64,000 bases of DNA from Pseudomonadota bacterium (GCA_018262235.1 JAGTRY010000008.1:1-64000), one strand, 5' to 3'; positions 51,245 to 62,043 are shown, counted from the stretch's first letter. Numbers and translations are program-made. Notes: generated by a model not told the origin, from the sequence alone.

Positions 51245-51280
51245 GGTACTGAGGCGCCCCGACGGGTGCGCCTCAGTACC
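51245..51280. repeat. Perfect 13-bp-stem hairpin between nifB and fdx
   Basis: GGTACTGAGGCGC-CCCGACGGGT-GCGCCTCAGTACC; no T-tract afterwards. Confidence 0.85.
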
Positions 51281-51295
51281 TTGCCGGAGGCAAAA

Positions 51296-51574
51296 ATGGC
51301 ATTGGAAATCGTTGAAGGGTGTGTGAATTGTTGGGCATGCCTGCCCTTGTGCCCGAACGAGGCGATCATTGAAGCGACACCCCACTTCCTGATCGCCCCC
51401 GAGCTGTGTACCGAATGCGTCGAGGCTTTTGCCACCCCGCAATGCGCCGCCATCTGCCCGGTGGAAGGGGTGATCCTCAACGAGCTGGGGGAAGCCTTGA
51501 ATCCCCCCGGTTCCCTCACCGGCATTGGCGCCAGCGCAAGCGTGTCCGTCTTCCGCAACGAAGCAGGTGCGTGA
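51296..51574 (+). CDS. fdxN: 4Fe-4S ferredoxin, nif-associated (FdxN-like)
   Basis: CVNCWACLPLCP and CTECVEAFATPQCAAICP; downstream of nifB. Confidence 0.9.
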   Translation: MALEIVEGCVNCWACLPLCPNEAIIEATPHFLIAPELCTECVEAFATPQCAAICPVEGVILNELGEALNPPGSLTGIGASASVSVFRNEAGA

Positions 51575-51575
51575 A

Positions 51576-51989
51576 ATGGCGACCGTACATTTCTGGGGCA
51601 AACCCGGCTGCCAGACCAACATCCGACAGCAAGCCATCCTCCGTGCCGCCGGACACGAACTGATCCTCCACGATCTGCTGCACGAAGCCTGGAGTCCGCA
51701 GCGTCTGCTGGATTTCTTCATCGACCTGCCGGTAGAGGCCTGGTTCAACATGAACGCCCCGAAAGTGAAATCCGGCGAAATCTCACCGGACTTGTTCGAC
51801 ACCAGCTCGGCCTTGAAAGCCATGATTGCCGAACCCATCCTGATCCGTCGTCCACTGATCGAGATCGGCACGGTACGCCTGGCAGGCTTCGATGCCGCGC
51901 GTCTCGAAACCTTGATCGGTCTGAATGGCAAGACGGTCCCTGATACCTGCTCGGCCAGCGTCGCCGGACATGGCGGGCAAGCAAAGTGA
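51576..51989 (+). CDS. nifO: NifO / ArsC-like nitrogenase-associated protein
   Basis: VHFWGKPGCQTNIRQQAILRAAGHEL...PVEAWFNMNAPKVKSGEI. Confidence 0.88.
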   Translation: MATVHFWGKPGCQTNIRQQAILRAAGHELILHDLLHEAWSPQRLLDFFIDLPVEAWFNMNAPKVKSGEISPDLFDTSSALKAMIAEPILIRRPLIEIGTVRLAGFDAARLETLIGLNGKTVPDTCSASVAGHGGQAK

Positions 51990-51996
51990 GGTTCAC

Positions 51997-52956
51997 ATGC
52001 AGGCAAGCCTTCCTTTCATCCAGACCATGAGCATGAGTCTGCGCAGTGTCACCCACAACCCGCTTCGCCTGCAGATGCGGACCCACGCGCGTGGGGCGAT
52101 GCTGGGGCTGGCTCTGGGCGATGCATTGGGAGCGACGGTGGAATTCATGACACCGCGCGAAATCCGGGCCCAACTCGGCCGTCACAACCAGATCCGCGGC
52201 GGCGGCTGGCTAAGGCTGGCGTGCGGGCAGGTCACCGATGACACGACCATGGCATTCGCCCTGGCCGAAGCCTGGCTCCTGCGCCGCAATGCCCCTGCGG
52301 CAGAAGACTACGCCCAGGCCTTTGACACCTGGATGCGGGCCAAGCCTGTCGATATCGGCAACACCGTGCGCCGCGGCATCGTGCGTTTTCGCAACACGGG
52401 ACAAGCCTGCGTCCTTCCCTCGGAAGATGCCGGCAATGGGGCCACCATGCGTTGCGCGCCGATCGGTCTGGTCCTGCTCGGCGCGCCCTCCGACACCATT
52501 GCCCGCGCCACGCTCGCCCAGGCCCGGGTGACTCACTACCATCCCCTCACCGACGCAGCCACCCTGACCGTGGTGAACATGGTCCAGGCGGGCGTCAGCG
52601 GTGCCGGCATCCGCGCCGTGATGGCCCAGGCCAACCTGCTTGTCCGCGAGTTCCCGCAGTTCGGTTTCCGTGGCAAACACGTCGACAATCCCAGCGGCTA
52701 CATCGTCGACACCATGCGTGCCGTGTTGCACGCCATCGACATCAACGACAACTTCGAGTCCGCACTGGTGGAAGTCGTCAATCGCGGGGGCGATGCCGAC
52801 ACCACCGGCGCCATCGCCGGCATGATCATGGGCGCCCTGCATGGCGAAGCCGGCCTGCCCGAACGCTGGCTACGTGCGCTGGATCCGGGGGTCTACAAAC
52901 GCTGCATCGATTATGCCGACGGTTTGATCGAGCGTTCACCGGCCTGGCTACTCTGA
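51997..52956 (+). CDS. draG: ADP-ribosyl-[dinitrogenase reductase] glycohydrolase
   Basis: ARGAMLGLALGDALGATVEF, VTDDTTMAFALAEA, NRGGDADTTGAIAGMIMGA. Confidence 0.92.
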   Translation: MQASLPFIQTMSMSLRSVTHNPLRLQMRTHARGAMLGLALGDALGATVEFMTPREIRAQLGRHNQIRGGGWLRLACGQVTDDTTMAFALAEAWLLRRNAPAAEDYAQAFDTWMRAKPVDIGNTVRRGIVRFRNTGQACVLPSEDAGNGATMRCAPIGLVLLGAPSDTIARATLAQARVTHYHPLTDAATLTVVNMVQAGVSGAGIRAVMAQANLLVREFPQFGFRGKHVDNPSGYIVDTMRAVLHAIDINDNFESALVEVVNRGGDADTTGAIAGMIMGALHGEAGLPERWLRALDPGVYKRCIDYADGLIERSPAWLL

Positions 52957-54306
52957 CTGGACGACCGCTGGCGGATTCGGTTCACTGTCCTGCTTGCTCA
53001 GCCAGTCCACCGCAGCTTCGAATTGCGGATCACGCCCGCTCGCCAGATCCGCCAGCCCTGGACGCACGGTTTCGTCAGGCGTCAGGCCTGTTCCTTCGAT
53101 GCGCCGCCCATCCTTGAATTCAAAACCGATCTCGCTGAACGCCAGCGCGCCACCACCGGGTACTTTGGCATAGCCCAGGAAACCCAGCAGGCAGCCGCAG
53201 GATCGGTCCCCGATGATGTGCGCACGGCCGACGCTTTGCAGCGCCGTCGCCGTCAGTTCCGCCGCACTCGCGCTGTTCTGGCTCATGAGGATCACCAGTG
53301 GCTGGGTCAGCGGCTTGGCCGGGCCTTCGAGGCTGAATTCAGGCTTGATCAGATCGAGCATGCCGAACAACAGGGTGACCGGTTTGCCGCTGCGGGTCGT
53401 GACGCGGGCAATCTCATGCTTGCCGGTCACGAACTGTTCGGCAAAAGCGCGGGCAAAGAAGGTGGAGCCACCACCGTTGTCACGCAGATCCAGAATGATG
53501 CCCCGGGTGTCACGCAAGCCCTCGAGCGCCTTGAGCGTATCCCGGCGGATGGATTCGTCAAAGGCCGAGAGGCGCAGATAGCCCAGCCCGCTGGAAAGCT
53601 TCAGTGCCAGCACGCTGGGCCTGCCCGAGGTCTTGTTGCGCGCGATGCGGGTATTCACCCGTGTACCGTCCGGCCGAACGAATTCGATCGCAACCGTCTC
53701 TCCCACCTTGCCCGTGTTGAATTCGCCATTGGCATAGCGTTGACGGGTCCAGGGCGTGGAACCTTCGCGCGCAGCGGCGAGACTGCGCTGCCACCAGTCC
53801 ATCGCGGATTCATCGTTGATGCGCAGGATCTTCGCACCGGGGCGCAAGCCGGCAAGCCAGGCTTCGGATGCACTGCCCACGCGCTCGACGATCAGCGCGC
53901 CGTCCAGTTCGATCAGCAGCAGCCCCAGGTTGACGCCGGCCTGCCGGAGGATTTCCTCGAAACGCTGTGGCGACTCGACCCGGGTATGCGCATCATGCAA
54001 CTCCGCCGTCATGCGGTCGAGCTGCTTCCAGAACGCCGGATCATCCTGCGCCCCCAGCGCCTGCGGACGATAGCGCTCACCTACTGCCTTCCAGTCCACG
54101 CCCTTGAACGTGGGGTCCAGATAGCCGGTGTTGATCGTGTTCCAGACAAAGTCGAACGCTTCGGCCCGGGTCTGCTCGTCCAGCTTTCCACTGGCGGGCG
54201 GATTGTTGCCGACACGCCTTGAGATGACGCCATGCGGATCAAAACTGGCGCACGCCGCGAGCACCGTACACAAAACCATGAGCCCCACACGAGACATTGC
54301 AGTCAT
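52948..54306 (-). CDS. S41 family C-terminal-processing-like peptidase lipoprotein
   Basis: VLAACASFDP lipobox; PDZ region; GIILDLRDNGGGSTFFARAFAEQF; SQNSASAAELTATAL; 9-nt convergent overlap with draG. Confidence 0.88.
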   Translation of the reverse strand: MTAMSRVGLMVLCTVLAACASFDPHGVISRRVGNNPPASGKLDEQTRAEAFDFVWNTINTGYLDPTFKGVDWKAVGERYRPQALGAQDDPAFWKQLDRMTAELHDAHTRVESPQRFEEILRQAGVNLGLLLIELDGALIVERVGSASEAWLAGLRPGAKILRINDESAMDWWQRSLAAAREGSTPWTRQRYANGEFNTGKVGETVAIEFVRPDGTRVNTRIARNKTSGRPSVLALKLSSGLGYLRLSAFDESIRRDTLKALEGLRDTRGIILDLRDNGGGSTFFARAFAEQFVTGKHEIARVTTRSGKPVTLLFGMLDLIKPEFSLEGPAKPLTQPLVILMSQNSASAAELTATALQSVGRAHIIGDRSCGCLLGFLGYAKVPGGGALAFSEIGFEFKDGRRIEGTGLTPDETVRPGLADLASGRDPQFEAAVDWLSKQDSEPNPPAVVQSE

Positions 54307-54415
54307 TTTTTCCCGATCAATCCATTGCCCGGGCAGCAAAATGGCCCGGCATGATGGATGGAAGTTTAGCGTGGAAGCCGGCTGCGGTTGACGTCTGCAG
54401 CCCACGCGAGGCACC

Positions 54416-54559
54416 ATGAGGACGCTTTCTGTCCGGAGTCTTCCCATGCCCGCATCTGTCTCGCCCTGCCAGCCCGCCCGCCCTGCGTGCGCCGCCGGTG
54501 TGCGCGTCCTGCCGGCACTGCAGGCCGGTCTTAAAGCCAAAAAACAACTCCGCCGCTGA
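54416..54559 (+). other. Possible 47-aa leader ORF upstream of dapA-like gene
   Basis: MRTLSVRSLPMPASVS...LQAGLKAKKQLRR* with Lys-Ala-Lys-Lys near the stop, stop adjoining a hairpin. Confidence 0.3.
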
Positions 54560-54599
54560 CGGGGTTGTTCCAACCCGTCGGGCGGAAGCCGGACGGGTT
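54558..54599 (+). promoter_or_regulatory. Two mutually exclusive hairpins in the dapA-like gene leader
   Basis: AACCCGTC (54572-54579) can pair with upstream GACGGGGTT or with downstream GACGGGTT (54592-54599). Confidence 0.5.
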
Positions 54600-54687
54600 C
54601 TGGTGAATGAATCTTTCTTTTCCCTGCACGCCTCGCCCGGTCACCATGACCGACGGAACGCTTTTTCAACGTTCATCCGAGGCAATC

Positions 54688-55563
54688 ATGCACCATACAT
54701 TTCAAGGCATCTGGGTTCCCATCGTCACCCCTTTCATTGCGGACGCAGTCGATCATGCCGCACTGGCACAACTCGCCCGGCATCTGGCCGGGCAAGGGAT
54801 TGCCGGGCTGATCGCGGGCGCCACCACCGGCGAAGGCGCGTCGCTCTCGCCCCGTGAAAAGATCGAAGTATTCGAAACCCTGCGCAATACCCTGGGACCT
54901 GCGTATCCACTGCTCATCGGCCTGAGCCAGATCGACACGCGCGCAGCCGTGGCGGAAGCCCGCTCCCTGGCCCGCCTGGATCCAGCCGGTCTACTGGTCA
55001 CGGCACCGCCCTACCTGCGCCCGTCCCAGGACGGTCTGCGCCAGCATTTCGAGGCTGTCACCGCCGCAAATGACCTGCCCGTCATGATCTACGACATTCC
55101 TTATCGCACCGGCGTCTCGATCGAACTGGAGACCCTGCAGCGCCTGGCGCAAGACCCGCGCATCGTCGGGATCAAAGTGTGCGGCGCCAGTGTGGATCAC
55201 CTGATGCGGTTGATCCATGAGACCCCGTTAAGCGTCCTGATCGGCGAGGACAGCCAGTTTTTTGCCGCCCTCTGCCTGGGGGCACACGGCGCGATTGCCG
55301 CTGCCGCACACCTGCGGCCGGACCTGTGGGTGCGCATCTTCGATCTGCTGCAGGCGGAGCAACTGGCCGACGCACGCCGTCTTGCCGCAAGCCTTCAGCC
55401 CTTGATCCGAGCCTGTTTTGCTGCACCCAACCCGGCACCGGTCAAGGCGCTCCTGGCCGAACAGGGGATGGGCCGGGCCACGCTGCGTCTGCCGCTGACC
55501 GGCGTCAGTGCAACCTGTCTGGCAGACGGTCTGGCCGCCCTCGCCTGCCTGCAAGGCCTCTGA
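54688..55563 (+). CDS. Dihydrodipicolinate synthase (DapA/NanA) family protein
   Basis: GIWVPIVTPF, AGATTGEGASLS, IYDIPYRTGVSIE, IVGIKVCG. Confidence 0.88.
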   Translation: MHHTFQGIWVPIVTPFIADAVDHAALAQLARHLAGQGIAGLIAGATTGEGASLSPREKIEVFETLRNTLGPAYPLLIGLSQIDTRAAVAEARSLARLDPAGLLVTAPPYLRPSQDGLRQHFEAVTAANDLPVMIYDIPYRTGVSIELETLQRLAQDPRIVGIKVCGASVDHLMRLIHETPLSVLIGEDSQFFAALCLGAHGAIAAAAHLRPDLWVRIFDLLQAEQLADARRLAASLQPLIRACFAAPNPAPVKALLAEQGMGRATLRLPLTGVSATCLADGLAALACLQGL

Positions 55564-55638
55564 AACGGAGCACTTTTGTGGTAGTTTCGGGGTTCGTCAG
55601 CGTGGCTGACGGCCCCTTCAGACTTTCGACACAAGATC

Positions 55639-57213
55639 ATGAATACCAAGGTTTTTGCCTACGACACCACACTGCGCGACGGAAGTCAGGCGCAAGGAAT
55701 TTCCTTCTCGGTGGAAGACAAGCTCAAGATCGTGCGCAAGCTCGACGAGCTGGGCATTGCCTATATTGAAGCCGGCAACCCCGGCTCCAACCCGAAAGAC
55801 CTGGAGTTCTTCCGCCGTCTGGGTGAGCTCAAGCTCACGCGCGCCAGGATCATTGCCTTCGGCAGTACCTGCAAGGTGGGCACCGAGCCGGGTGACGACG
55901 GCCAGATCGCTTCGCTGCTCTCGGCCAACACGCCAGCCGTGGCGATTTTCGGCAAGACCTGGGATTACCAGGTCACCGCGATCCTGCGCACCACGCTCAA
56001 GGAAAACCTGCGCATGATCCGCGCCACGCTCACCTACCTGAAAACCCAGGGGAAGGAAGTGGTGTTCGACGCCGAGCATTTCTATGACGGATACAAGTCC
56101 AGTCCCGACTATGCCTTCAAGGCACTGGCCGCCGCGGTCGAAGGCGGGGCAGACAGTCTGGTCCTGTGCGATACCAATGGCGGCAGCTTTCCGGACGAGA
56201 TCTTCGAGATCACCCGCAAGGTGGTCGAGCGTTTCCCCGGCGTGGCCGTGGGCATCCACTGTCACAACGACTGTGAGCTGGCGGTGGCCAACTCCGTACG
56301 CGCCGTGCAGGCCGGTGCCACCCAGATCCAGGGCACCATCAACGGGATCGGCGAGCGTTGCGGCAATGCCAACCTCTGCGCGATCATCCCGAACCTGCAG
56401 CTCAAGCTCGGCTTCGACGTGATCCCGCCGGAACAGCTCTCGCTCATCACCCCCGTGGCACGCTTCGTGGCGGAGACGGCAAACGTCGAATTCAACGACA
56501 AGGCGGCCTACGTCGGCGCCGACGCCTTCGCGCACAAGGGCGGCATGCACGTCGATGCGGTCAAGAAGAATCCCATGTCTTACGAGCACGTCACCCCGGA
56601 ATCGGTCGGCAACACCCGGCGCGTGCTGATGAGCGAAGTGGCCGGGCGCGCCACCATCCTCGGGCGGATCAATCAGATCGATCCGGCACTCACCAAGGAT
56701 TCTCCCGAAACACGCGCCATCATCAACCGTCTCAAGGATCTTGAGCACGAGGGTTATCAGTTCGAAAGCGCGGAAAGCAGCTTCGAGCTTCTGGTGCGCA
56801 AGATGCTGGGCAAGTTCACGCCTTCGTTCGAACTCAAGGACTTCAAGGTCATCGTCAACGAACCCAACGGCAACGGCGTGAATTCCTCGGCGATGATCAA
56901 GATCCGCGTCGACGGCGAAGACGAAATCACCGCCGCAGAGGGCGACGGCCCGGTCAACGCGCTGGACCGCGCCCTGCGTCGCGCGCTCGAACGTTTCTAC
57001 CCGCAGTTGCGAGAGATGAAGCTCACCGATTACAAGGTGCGGGTGCTCGATTCGGACCAGGCCTCTGCCGCCAAGGTGCGGGTGTTGATCGAATCAGCCG
57101 ATCAGGACAGTTCGTGGAGCACTATCGGCGTCTCGACGGACGTGATCGATGCATCCTGGCGTGCGCTGGTGGATGCCATCGAGTACAAGCTGGCCAAGCT
57201 GAGAAACGACTAG
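55639..57213 (+). CDS. cimA: Citramalate synthase
   Basis: YDTTLRDGSQAQGISFSVEDKLKI; HCHNDCELAVANS; AFAHKGGMHVDAV; C-terminal LeuA dimer domain. Confidence 0.93.
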   Translation: MNTKVFAYDTTLRDGSQAQGISFSVEDKLKIVRKLDELGIAYIEAGNPGSNPKDLEFFRRLGELKLTRARIIAFGSTCKVGTEPGDDGQIASLLSANTPAVAIFGKTWDYQVTAILRTTLKENLRMIRATLTYLKTQGKEVVFDAEHFYDGYKSSPDYAFKALAAAVEGGADSLVLCDTNGGSFPDEIFEITRKVVERFPGVAVGIHCHNDCELAVANSVRAVQAGATQIQGTINGIGERCGNANLCAIIPNLQLKLGFDVIPPEQLSLITPVARFVAETANVEFNDKAAYVGADAFAHKGGMHVDAVKKNPMSYEHVTPESVGNTRRVLMSEVAGRATILGRINQIDPALTKDSPETRAIINRLKDLEHEGYQFESAESSFELLVRKMLGKFTPSFELKDFKVIVNEPNGNGVNSSAMIKIRVDGEDEITAAEGDGPVNALDRALRRALERFYPQLREMKLTDYKVRVLDSDQASAAKVRVLIESADQDSSWSTIGVSTDVIDASWRALVDAIEYKLAKLRND

Positions 57214-57313
57214 ATCCGAAGCCGCCGCGCGGCAAGCTGCGGGTGTCACATAACTGACCCGCTTCTTTGCTACGATCACAAACCCTTTCTGCCTCCCTTT
57301 CCGGCATCGACGC

Positions 57314-59044
57314 GTGGCCAATCACAAGCAATTCTTCCCCCGGCAGGTCGTCGAGTCCGCCGGCAACCGCTGGGACCTGCTGCTCCTGCCGCTGGTACTG
57401 ACTGTGCTCGTCCTGCTGGCCTTCGGCGCCGAGCAGATGGCGCGCCCCTACTCGGTCGGCACGCCTTTGCCGCTGACCCTCGATCCGTGGATGCTGCCGT
57501 ATTATCTTTTGCGCACCACGCTGCGGATGTTCATCGCGCTGGGGGCATCACTACTGTTCAGCTGCGCCTTCGCAGCGATTGCCGCCAAGTACCGTGCAGC
57601 CGAAAAGATCATGCTGCCCTTGCTGGACATCCTGCAGTCGATCCCGATCCTGGGATTCCTCTCGCTGACCGTCACCGGCTTCATCGCGCTGTTCCCGGGC
57701 AACCTGCTCGGCGTGGAATGCGCCGCGATCTTTGCGATCTTCACCTCGCAGGCCTGGAACATGGCCTTCAGCCTGTACCAGTCGCTCAAGACCGTGCCGG
57801 CTGAACTGAAAGAAGCCGCGCATATCTTCCAGCTCTCCAGCTGGCAACGTTTCTGGCGCCTCGAACTGCCTTTCGCCATGCCCAGCCTGCTGTGGAACAT
57901 GATGATGTCGATGTCCGGCGGCTGGTTCTTCGTGGTCGCCTCGGAAGCCATCTCGGTATCCAATCAAAATATCAAGCTGCCCGGCATGGGGTCCTATATC
58001 GCACTGGCCATCGAGGCGCGCGATCTCGGCGCCATCGCCTGGGCCATCGGCGGCATGCTGCTCGCAGTACTGCTCTACGACCAGCTTTTCTTCCGCCCAT
58101 TGCTGGCCTGGGCGGACAAGTTCCGCTTCGAAGAATCCGGCAGCGACACCGCACAGAATTCCTGGCTGCTCACCTGGCTACGCCGCACGGATCGCATCCA
58201 GGCGTTGGGGCTGAAGTTGGTCTCCCTGCTGGAGCGCTCGCTCACCGCATTCCGGCGTGATTACGACGGCACCTCGATCCGTGCCCGGCCGCACAGCGCC
58301 GCCCCCGGCCTGATGCGTGTCTGGGATGCCCTGATCGCCGCGCTGGTGCTGATCGCTGCCTGGCGCCTGCTGATCTTCATCCACAGCGAAGTCGGCTGGG
58401 GTGAAGTCGGTCACGTCCTGCTGCTGGGCTGCTACACCATGCTGCGGGTGCTGGTGCTGATCGCGCTTTCCGCGCTGCTCTGGGTGCCGGTCGGCGTGTG
58501 GGTCGGCATGAATCCGCGCTGGGCCGGGCGCCTCCAGGCCGTGGCGCAGTTCATGGCGGCCTTCCCGGCCAACCTGATGTTCCCGGTGGCGGTGATGCTG
58601 ATCGTGCATTTCCATCTGCATCCAGACATCTGGCTCTCGCCGCTGATGGTGCTGGGCACTCAGTGGTACATCCTGTTCAACGTGATCGCCGGAGCATCGG
58701 GGATTCCCACCGAGCTGCGCTACGCAGCCCATAACCTGGGGCTTTCCGGTTGGCTCAAGTGGCGCCGCTATCTTCTGCCGGCGGTCTTTCCGAGCTTTGT
58801 CACCGGCGCCATCACGGCCAGTGGCGGTTCGTGGAATGCCAGCATCGTGGCCGAATACGTCACCTGGGGCGACACCACCCTGCAGGCCCACGGGATCGGC
58901 AGCTACATCGCGCAGATGACCGCGCATGGCGACTTCCCGCGCATCGCACTGGGCATCGGGGTGATGTGTGTGTTCGTGATGGGGCTGAACAATTTTGTCT
59001 GGCGCAAGCTCTACGAGCTGGCCGAAAACCGCATGCATTTCTGA
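57314..59044 (+). CDS. ABC transporter permease, two fused NitT/TauT-type permease domains
   Basis: Two permease modules each with EAA-type loop ([46 protein letters not shown]); GTG start. Confidence 0.88.
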   Translation: MANHKQFFPRQVVESAGNRWDLLLLPLVLTVLVLLAFGAEQMARPYSVGTPLPLTLDPWMLPYYLLRTTLRMFIALGASLLFSCAFAAIAAKYRAAEKIMLPLLDILQSIPILGFLSLTVTGFIALFPGNLLGVECAAIFAIFTSQAWNMAFSLYQSLKTVPAELKEAAHIFQLSSWQRFWRLELPFAMPSLLWNMMMSMSGGWFFVVASEAISVSNQNIKLPGMGSYIALAIEARDLGAIAWAIGGMLLAVLLYDQLFFRPLLAWADKFRFEESGSDTAQNSWLLTWLRRTDRIQALGLKLVSLLERSLTAFRRDYDGTSIRARPHSAAPGLMRVWDALIAALVLIAAWRLLIFIHSEVGWGEVGHVLLLGCYTMLRVLVLIALSALLWVPVGVWVGMNPRWAGRLQAVAQFMAAFPANLMFPVAVMLIVHFHLHPDIWLSPLMVLGTQWYILFNVIAGASGIPTELRYAAHNLGLSGWLKWRRYLLPAVFPSFVTGAITASGGSWNASIVAEYVTWGDTTLQAHGIGSYIAQMTAHGDFPRIALGIGVMCVFVMGLNNFVWRKLYELAENRMHF

Positions 59045-59054
59045 GAGACGGATC

Positions 59055-60377
59055 ATGAGCCTGCAACTGGTGGATCTGAAAAACGTCGGCAAATCTTTCC
59101 TGTCGGCAGACGGTACGGCCCGCTCCGTTCTGGAAGACGTGGACTTCACCCTCAACGAGGGCGAGATCGTTGCGTTACTGGGGCAATCCGGCTCGGGCAA
59201 ATCCACCCTGCTGCGCATCATGGCCGGGCTGATTCCGGCAGATGCGGGTGACGTGCGTTATCGTGGCCAGCCGCTGTATGGCCCGGCACGCGGCATCGCC
59301 ATGGTGTTCCAGTCCTTCGCCCTGTTTCCCTGGCTCACCGTGCAGCAGAATGTTGAACTGGGCCTCGAAGCCCGTGGCATCGCCGCTGAAGAACGCGCCG
59401 AACGGGCGGAGAAGGCCATCGAACTGATCGGTCTATCCGGTTTCGAAGGCGCGCTGCCGCGCGAGCTTTCCGGTGGCATGCGCCAGCGCGTGGGGATCGC
59501 CCGGGCGCTGGTCGTCGAGCCCGAAGTGCTGCTGATGGACGAAGCCTTCTCGGCGCTGGATGTACTCACCGGTGAGCGGCTGCGCGAAGACATCCTCGAA
59601 CTCTGGCAAGGCGGCAACATGTCGACCAAAGCCATCCTGGTGGTCTCGCACAACATCGAGGAAGCCGTCCTGATGGCCGACCGCGTGCTGGTCTTTGCCA
59701 GTGACCCGGGCCGTGTGCGCTCCGAATTGAAGATCGACCTGCCACGCCCGCGCGACGTGAACAGCCCGGCGATCCGTGCCCTGATCGATGAAGTGTATGC
59801 GCTGATGACCGCCAGCCGGGATGGCCTGCCCGCCGCCGAGCCCGCCGCCAAGCCCCTGGCTATCCGCCTCCCGGAGGCCGATGTCATCAGCATGGAAGGG
59901 GTGCTGGAAATGCTCGCGGAAGCCCCCTTCAACGGCCATGCCGATTTGCCGCAACTGGTCGAGGAATCCGAGCTCACCGACGAAGAATTGCTGCCGATTG
60001 CCAAAGCGCTGCACATGCTGGAGTTTGCCGTGGTGGCCCATGGCGATATCCAGCTCACCCCGCTGGGGCGCCACTATGTCGATGGGCACAACGCGCTGCG
60101 CCACGAATTGTTCGGCCAGCAACTGCTGGCCCATGTCCCGCTGGCCGCGCATATCCGCCACAGCCTGGAACAGGAAGCCTCCGGGGAACTGCCCGAGGAA
60201 CCTTTCCTCAGGCTGCTGCGCGAGAGTCTGGACAAGGACGAAGCCGAGCGGGTCCTGCAGGTCACCATCGAATGGGGGCGCTATGGCGAAGTCTTCGAGT
60301 ACAACTACAACAATGGCCTGATCCATTTGCCGGAAGGCGAAGAGGACGAACAGGAAGACGCGGCGGAGAAAGCCTGA
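59055..60377 (+). CDS. ABC transporter ATP-binding protein with C-terminal AAA-associated domain
   Basis: [32 protein letters not shown]; about 190-aa C-terminal extension. Confidence 0.9.
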   Translation: MSLQLVDLKNVGKSFLSADGTARSVLEDVDFTLNEGEIVALLGQSGSGKSTLLRIMAGLIPADAGDVRYRGQPLYGPARGIAMVFQSFALFPWLTVQQNVELGLEARGIAAEERAERAEKAIELIGLSGFEGALPRELSGGMRQRVGIARALVVEPEVLLMDEAFSALDVLTGERLREDILELWQGGNMSTKAILVVSHNIEEAVLMADRVLVFASDPGRVRSELKIDLPRPRDVNSPAIRALIDEVYALMTASRDGLPAAEPAAKPLAIRLPEADVISMEGVLEMLAEAPFNGHADLPQLVEESELTDEELLPIAKALHMLEFAVVAHGDIQLTPLGRHYVDGHNALRHELFGQQLLAHVPLAAHIRHSLEQEASGELPEEPFLRLLRESLDKDEAERVLQVTIEWGRYGEVFEYNYNNGLIHLPEGEEDEQEDAAEKA

Positions 60378-60423
60378 TTCGCACAAATGCCCAAGGCGTT
60401 TTCATGCCTGGCGTCCGGCAGGA

Positions 60424-62043
60424 TCAGCCTGAGTCTGCTATCGAGTTCTCGCCATGCCGTGCCTGGCGCAGTGCCAGCGTGGAAGCGCTCTTCCGCGCAG
60501 GGGCGCCACGCTCGCCAAGCAAGCCTTGCAGACACGCCGGATTCGAGCGCGCTCCGCTGGCAAGATAATCCGCCAGCAGGATCTGGCGCGTAGCCTCGGC
60601 CGACTCCGCACGCACGCCGGTCAGATAGTCGAACAGCGCATCGAGCAGCATCTCGGGCGTCAGTCCGCTGGTCTTGCCGGTGCGCTGCCACAGCCAATCC
60701 GAAAAATCCAGAAAACCCTGAAAGGCGGATGTACCCTGACACAGCCGCGCCAGGCTCTGCTTGAAGCGGCCGGAATTGGCGATGAGATCCCAGTAGCGGG
60801 CCAGACGCTTGAAGCGCCGCATCGTCGCCGCATCGACCGCAGCGGTCTGCTCGACGGTGTACGGCACTTGCGCCTCGTACACCATGCCGTATGAATCGGT
60901 GTGGCGCGCAACGGGCGTGCCGCGCAGACGTTTCAGGACGCCCAGCTGGATTTCGTGCGGACCGATGGCATACAGTCGGTCAAAGCCCGCCGCAAAACTC
61001 GCGAGGGTTTCACCGGGCAGGCCGAAGATCAGGTCGGCATGCAGATGCGCGTGCGATTCCCGCATCAGCCAGGCCAGATTGGCTTCGGTCTTTGCGTTGT
61101 CCTGCCGGCGCGAGAGGGTCTGCTGCACCACCGGATTGAAGCTCTGGATGCCCAGTTCGAACTGCAGGACGCCCGGCGGAAAGCGCGTGATGATCTCCTT
61201 GAGCCGATCCGGCAGATGATCAGGCACCACTTCGAAGTGCAGGAACAGCGCCTCGTCGGGAGCGTTTTTCAGCCGATCCAGAAAGAACTGCAGTACGCGG
61301 ATCGAGGCATCGATCTTCAGGTTGAAAGTGCGATCCACAAACTTGAAATTGCGCGCCCCACGCTGATACAGCGCCTCCATTTCCGCCAGGAAACGGTCCA
61401 GATCAAAGGCCCAGGCAGTCTTGTCCAATGCGCTCAGACAAAATTCGCATTTGAACGGGCAGCCGCGCGAAGCCTCCACATAGAGCAGACGATGCGCCAG
61501 ATCGGTGTCGCTGTACCCGGCGTACGGCATCACGATCTCGTCAAGCGGCGGCTGTTCGCCGGCAATCACTTTCATCAAGGGCTGCGGCCCGTGGATCAGG
61601 GCGCGGCAGAGCCGGGGAAAACTCACATCCCCCCAGCCCGTGATCAGGTGATCCGCCAGGGCGACGACAGGCTGCGTCTCCCACTCGTAACTGACTTCGG
61701 GCCCACCCAGCACGATCTTGAGGCCGGGCCGCGCCTGCTTGAGCCGGCGCACGACTTCGGTCGTCTGGACGAGGTTCCAGATATACACCCCGAAGCCCAT
61801 AACCTGCGTCTCCAGCCCCTCGCCCAACTCGGCCAGCAAGGCATCGGCCACCTCTTGCGGCGCACGCGCAATCGTGAATTCCCGCAGCACGGTCTGCGCC
61901 CGCAGGTCCTCCCCGCCATGACGCGCCATGTTCGCCAGCAGGTAGCGCAAACCCAGAGACGCATGGATGTACTTGGCGTTCAGGCTGCACAGGATGATGC
62001 GCGGAGGATGGGGCTCGTTCAGCATGGCGCGATTATCCATCGA
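60424..62043 (-). CDS. B12-binding domain-containing radical SAM protein (DUF4080-like)
   Basis: CSLNAKYIHASLGLRYLLANM; YVEASRGCPFKCEFCLSALD. Confidence 0.9.
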   Translation of the reverse strand, partial: SMDNRAMLNEPHPPRIILCSLNAKYIHASLGLRYLLANMARHGGEDLRAQTVLREFTIARAPQEVADALLAELGEGLETQVMGFGVYIWNLVQTTEVVRRLKQARPGLKIVLGGPEVSYEWETQPVVALADHLITGWGDVSFPRLCRALIHGPQPLMKVIAGEQPPLDEIVMPYAGYSDTDLAHRLLYVEASRGCPFKCEFCLSALDKTAWAFDLDRFLAEMEALYQRGARNFKFVDRTFNLKIDASIRVLQFFLDRLKNAPDEALFLHFEVVPDHLPDRLKEIITRFPPGVLQFELGIQSFNPVVQQTLSRRQDNAKTEANLAWLMRESHAHLHADLIFGLPGETLASFAAGFDRLYAIGPHEIQLGVLKRLRGTPVARHTDSYGMVYEAQVPYTVEQTAAVDAATMRRFKRLARYWDLIANSGRFKQSLARLCQGTSAFQGFLDFSDWLWQRTGKTSGLTPEMLLDALFDYLTGVRAESAEATRQILLADYLASGARSNPACLQGLLGERGAPARKSASTLALRQARHGENSIADSG

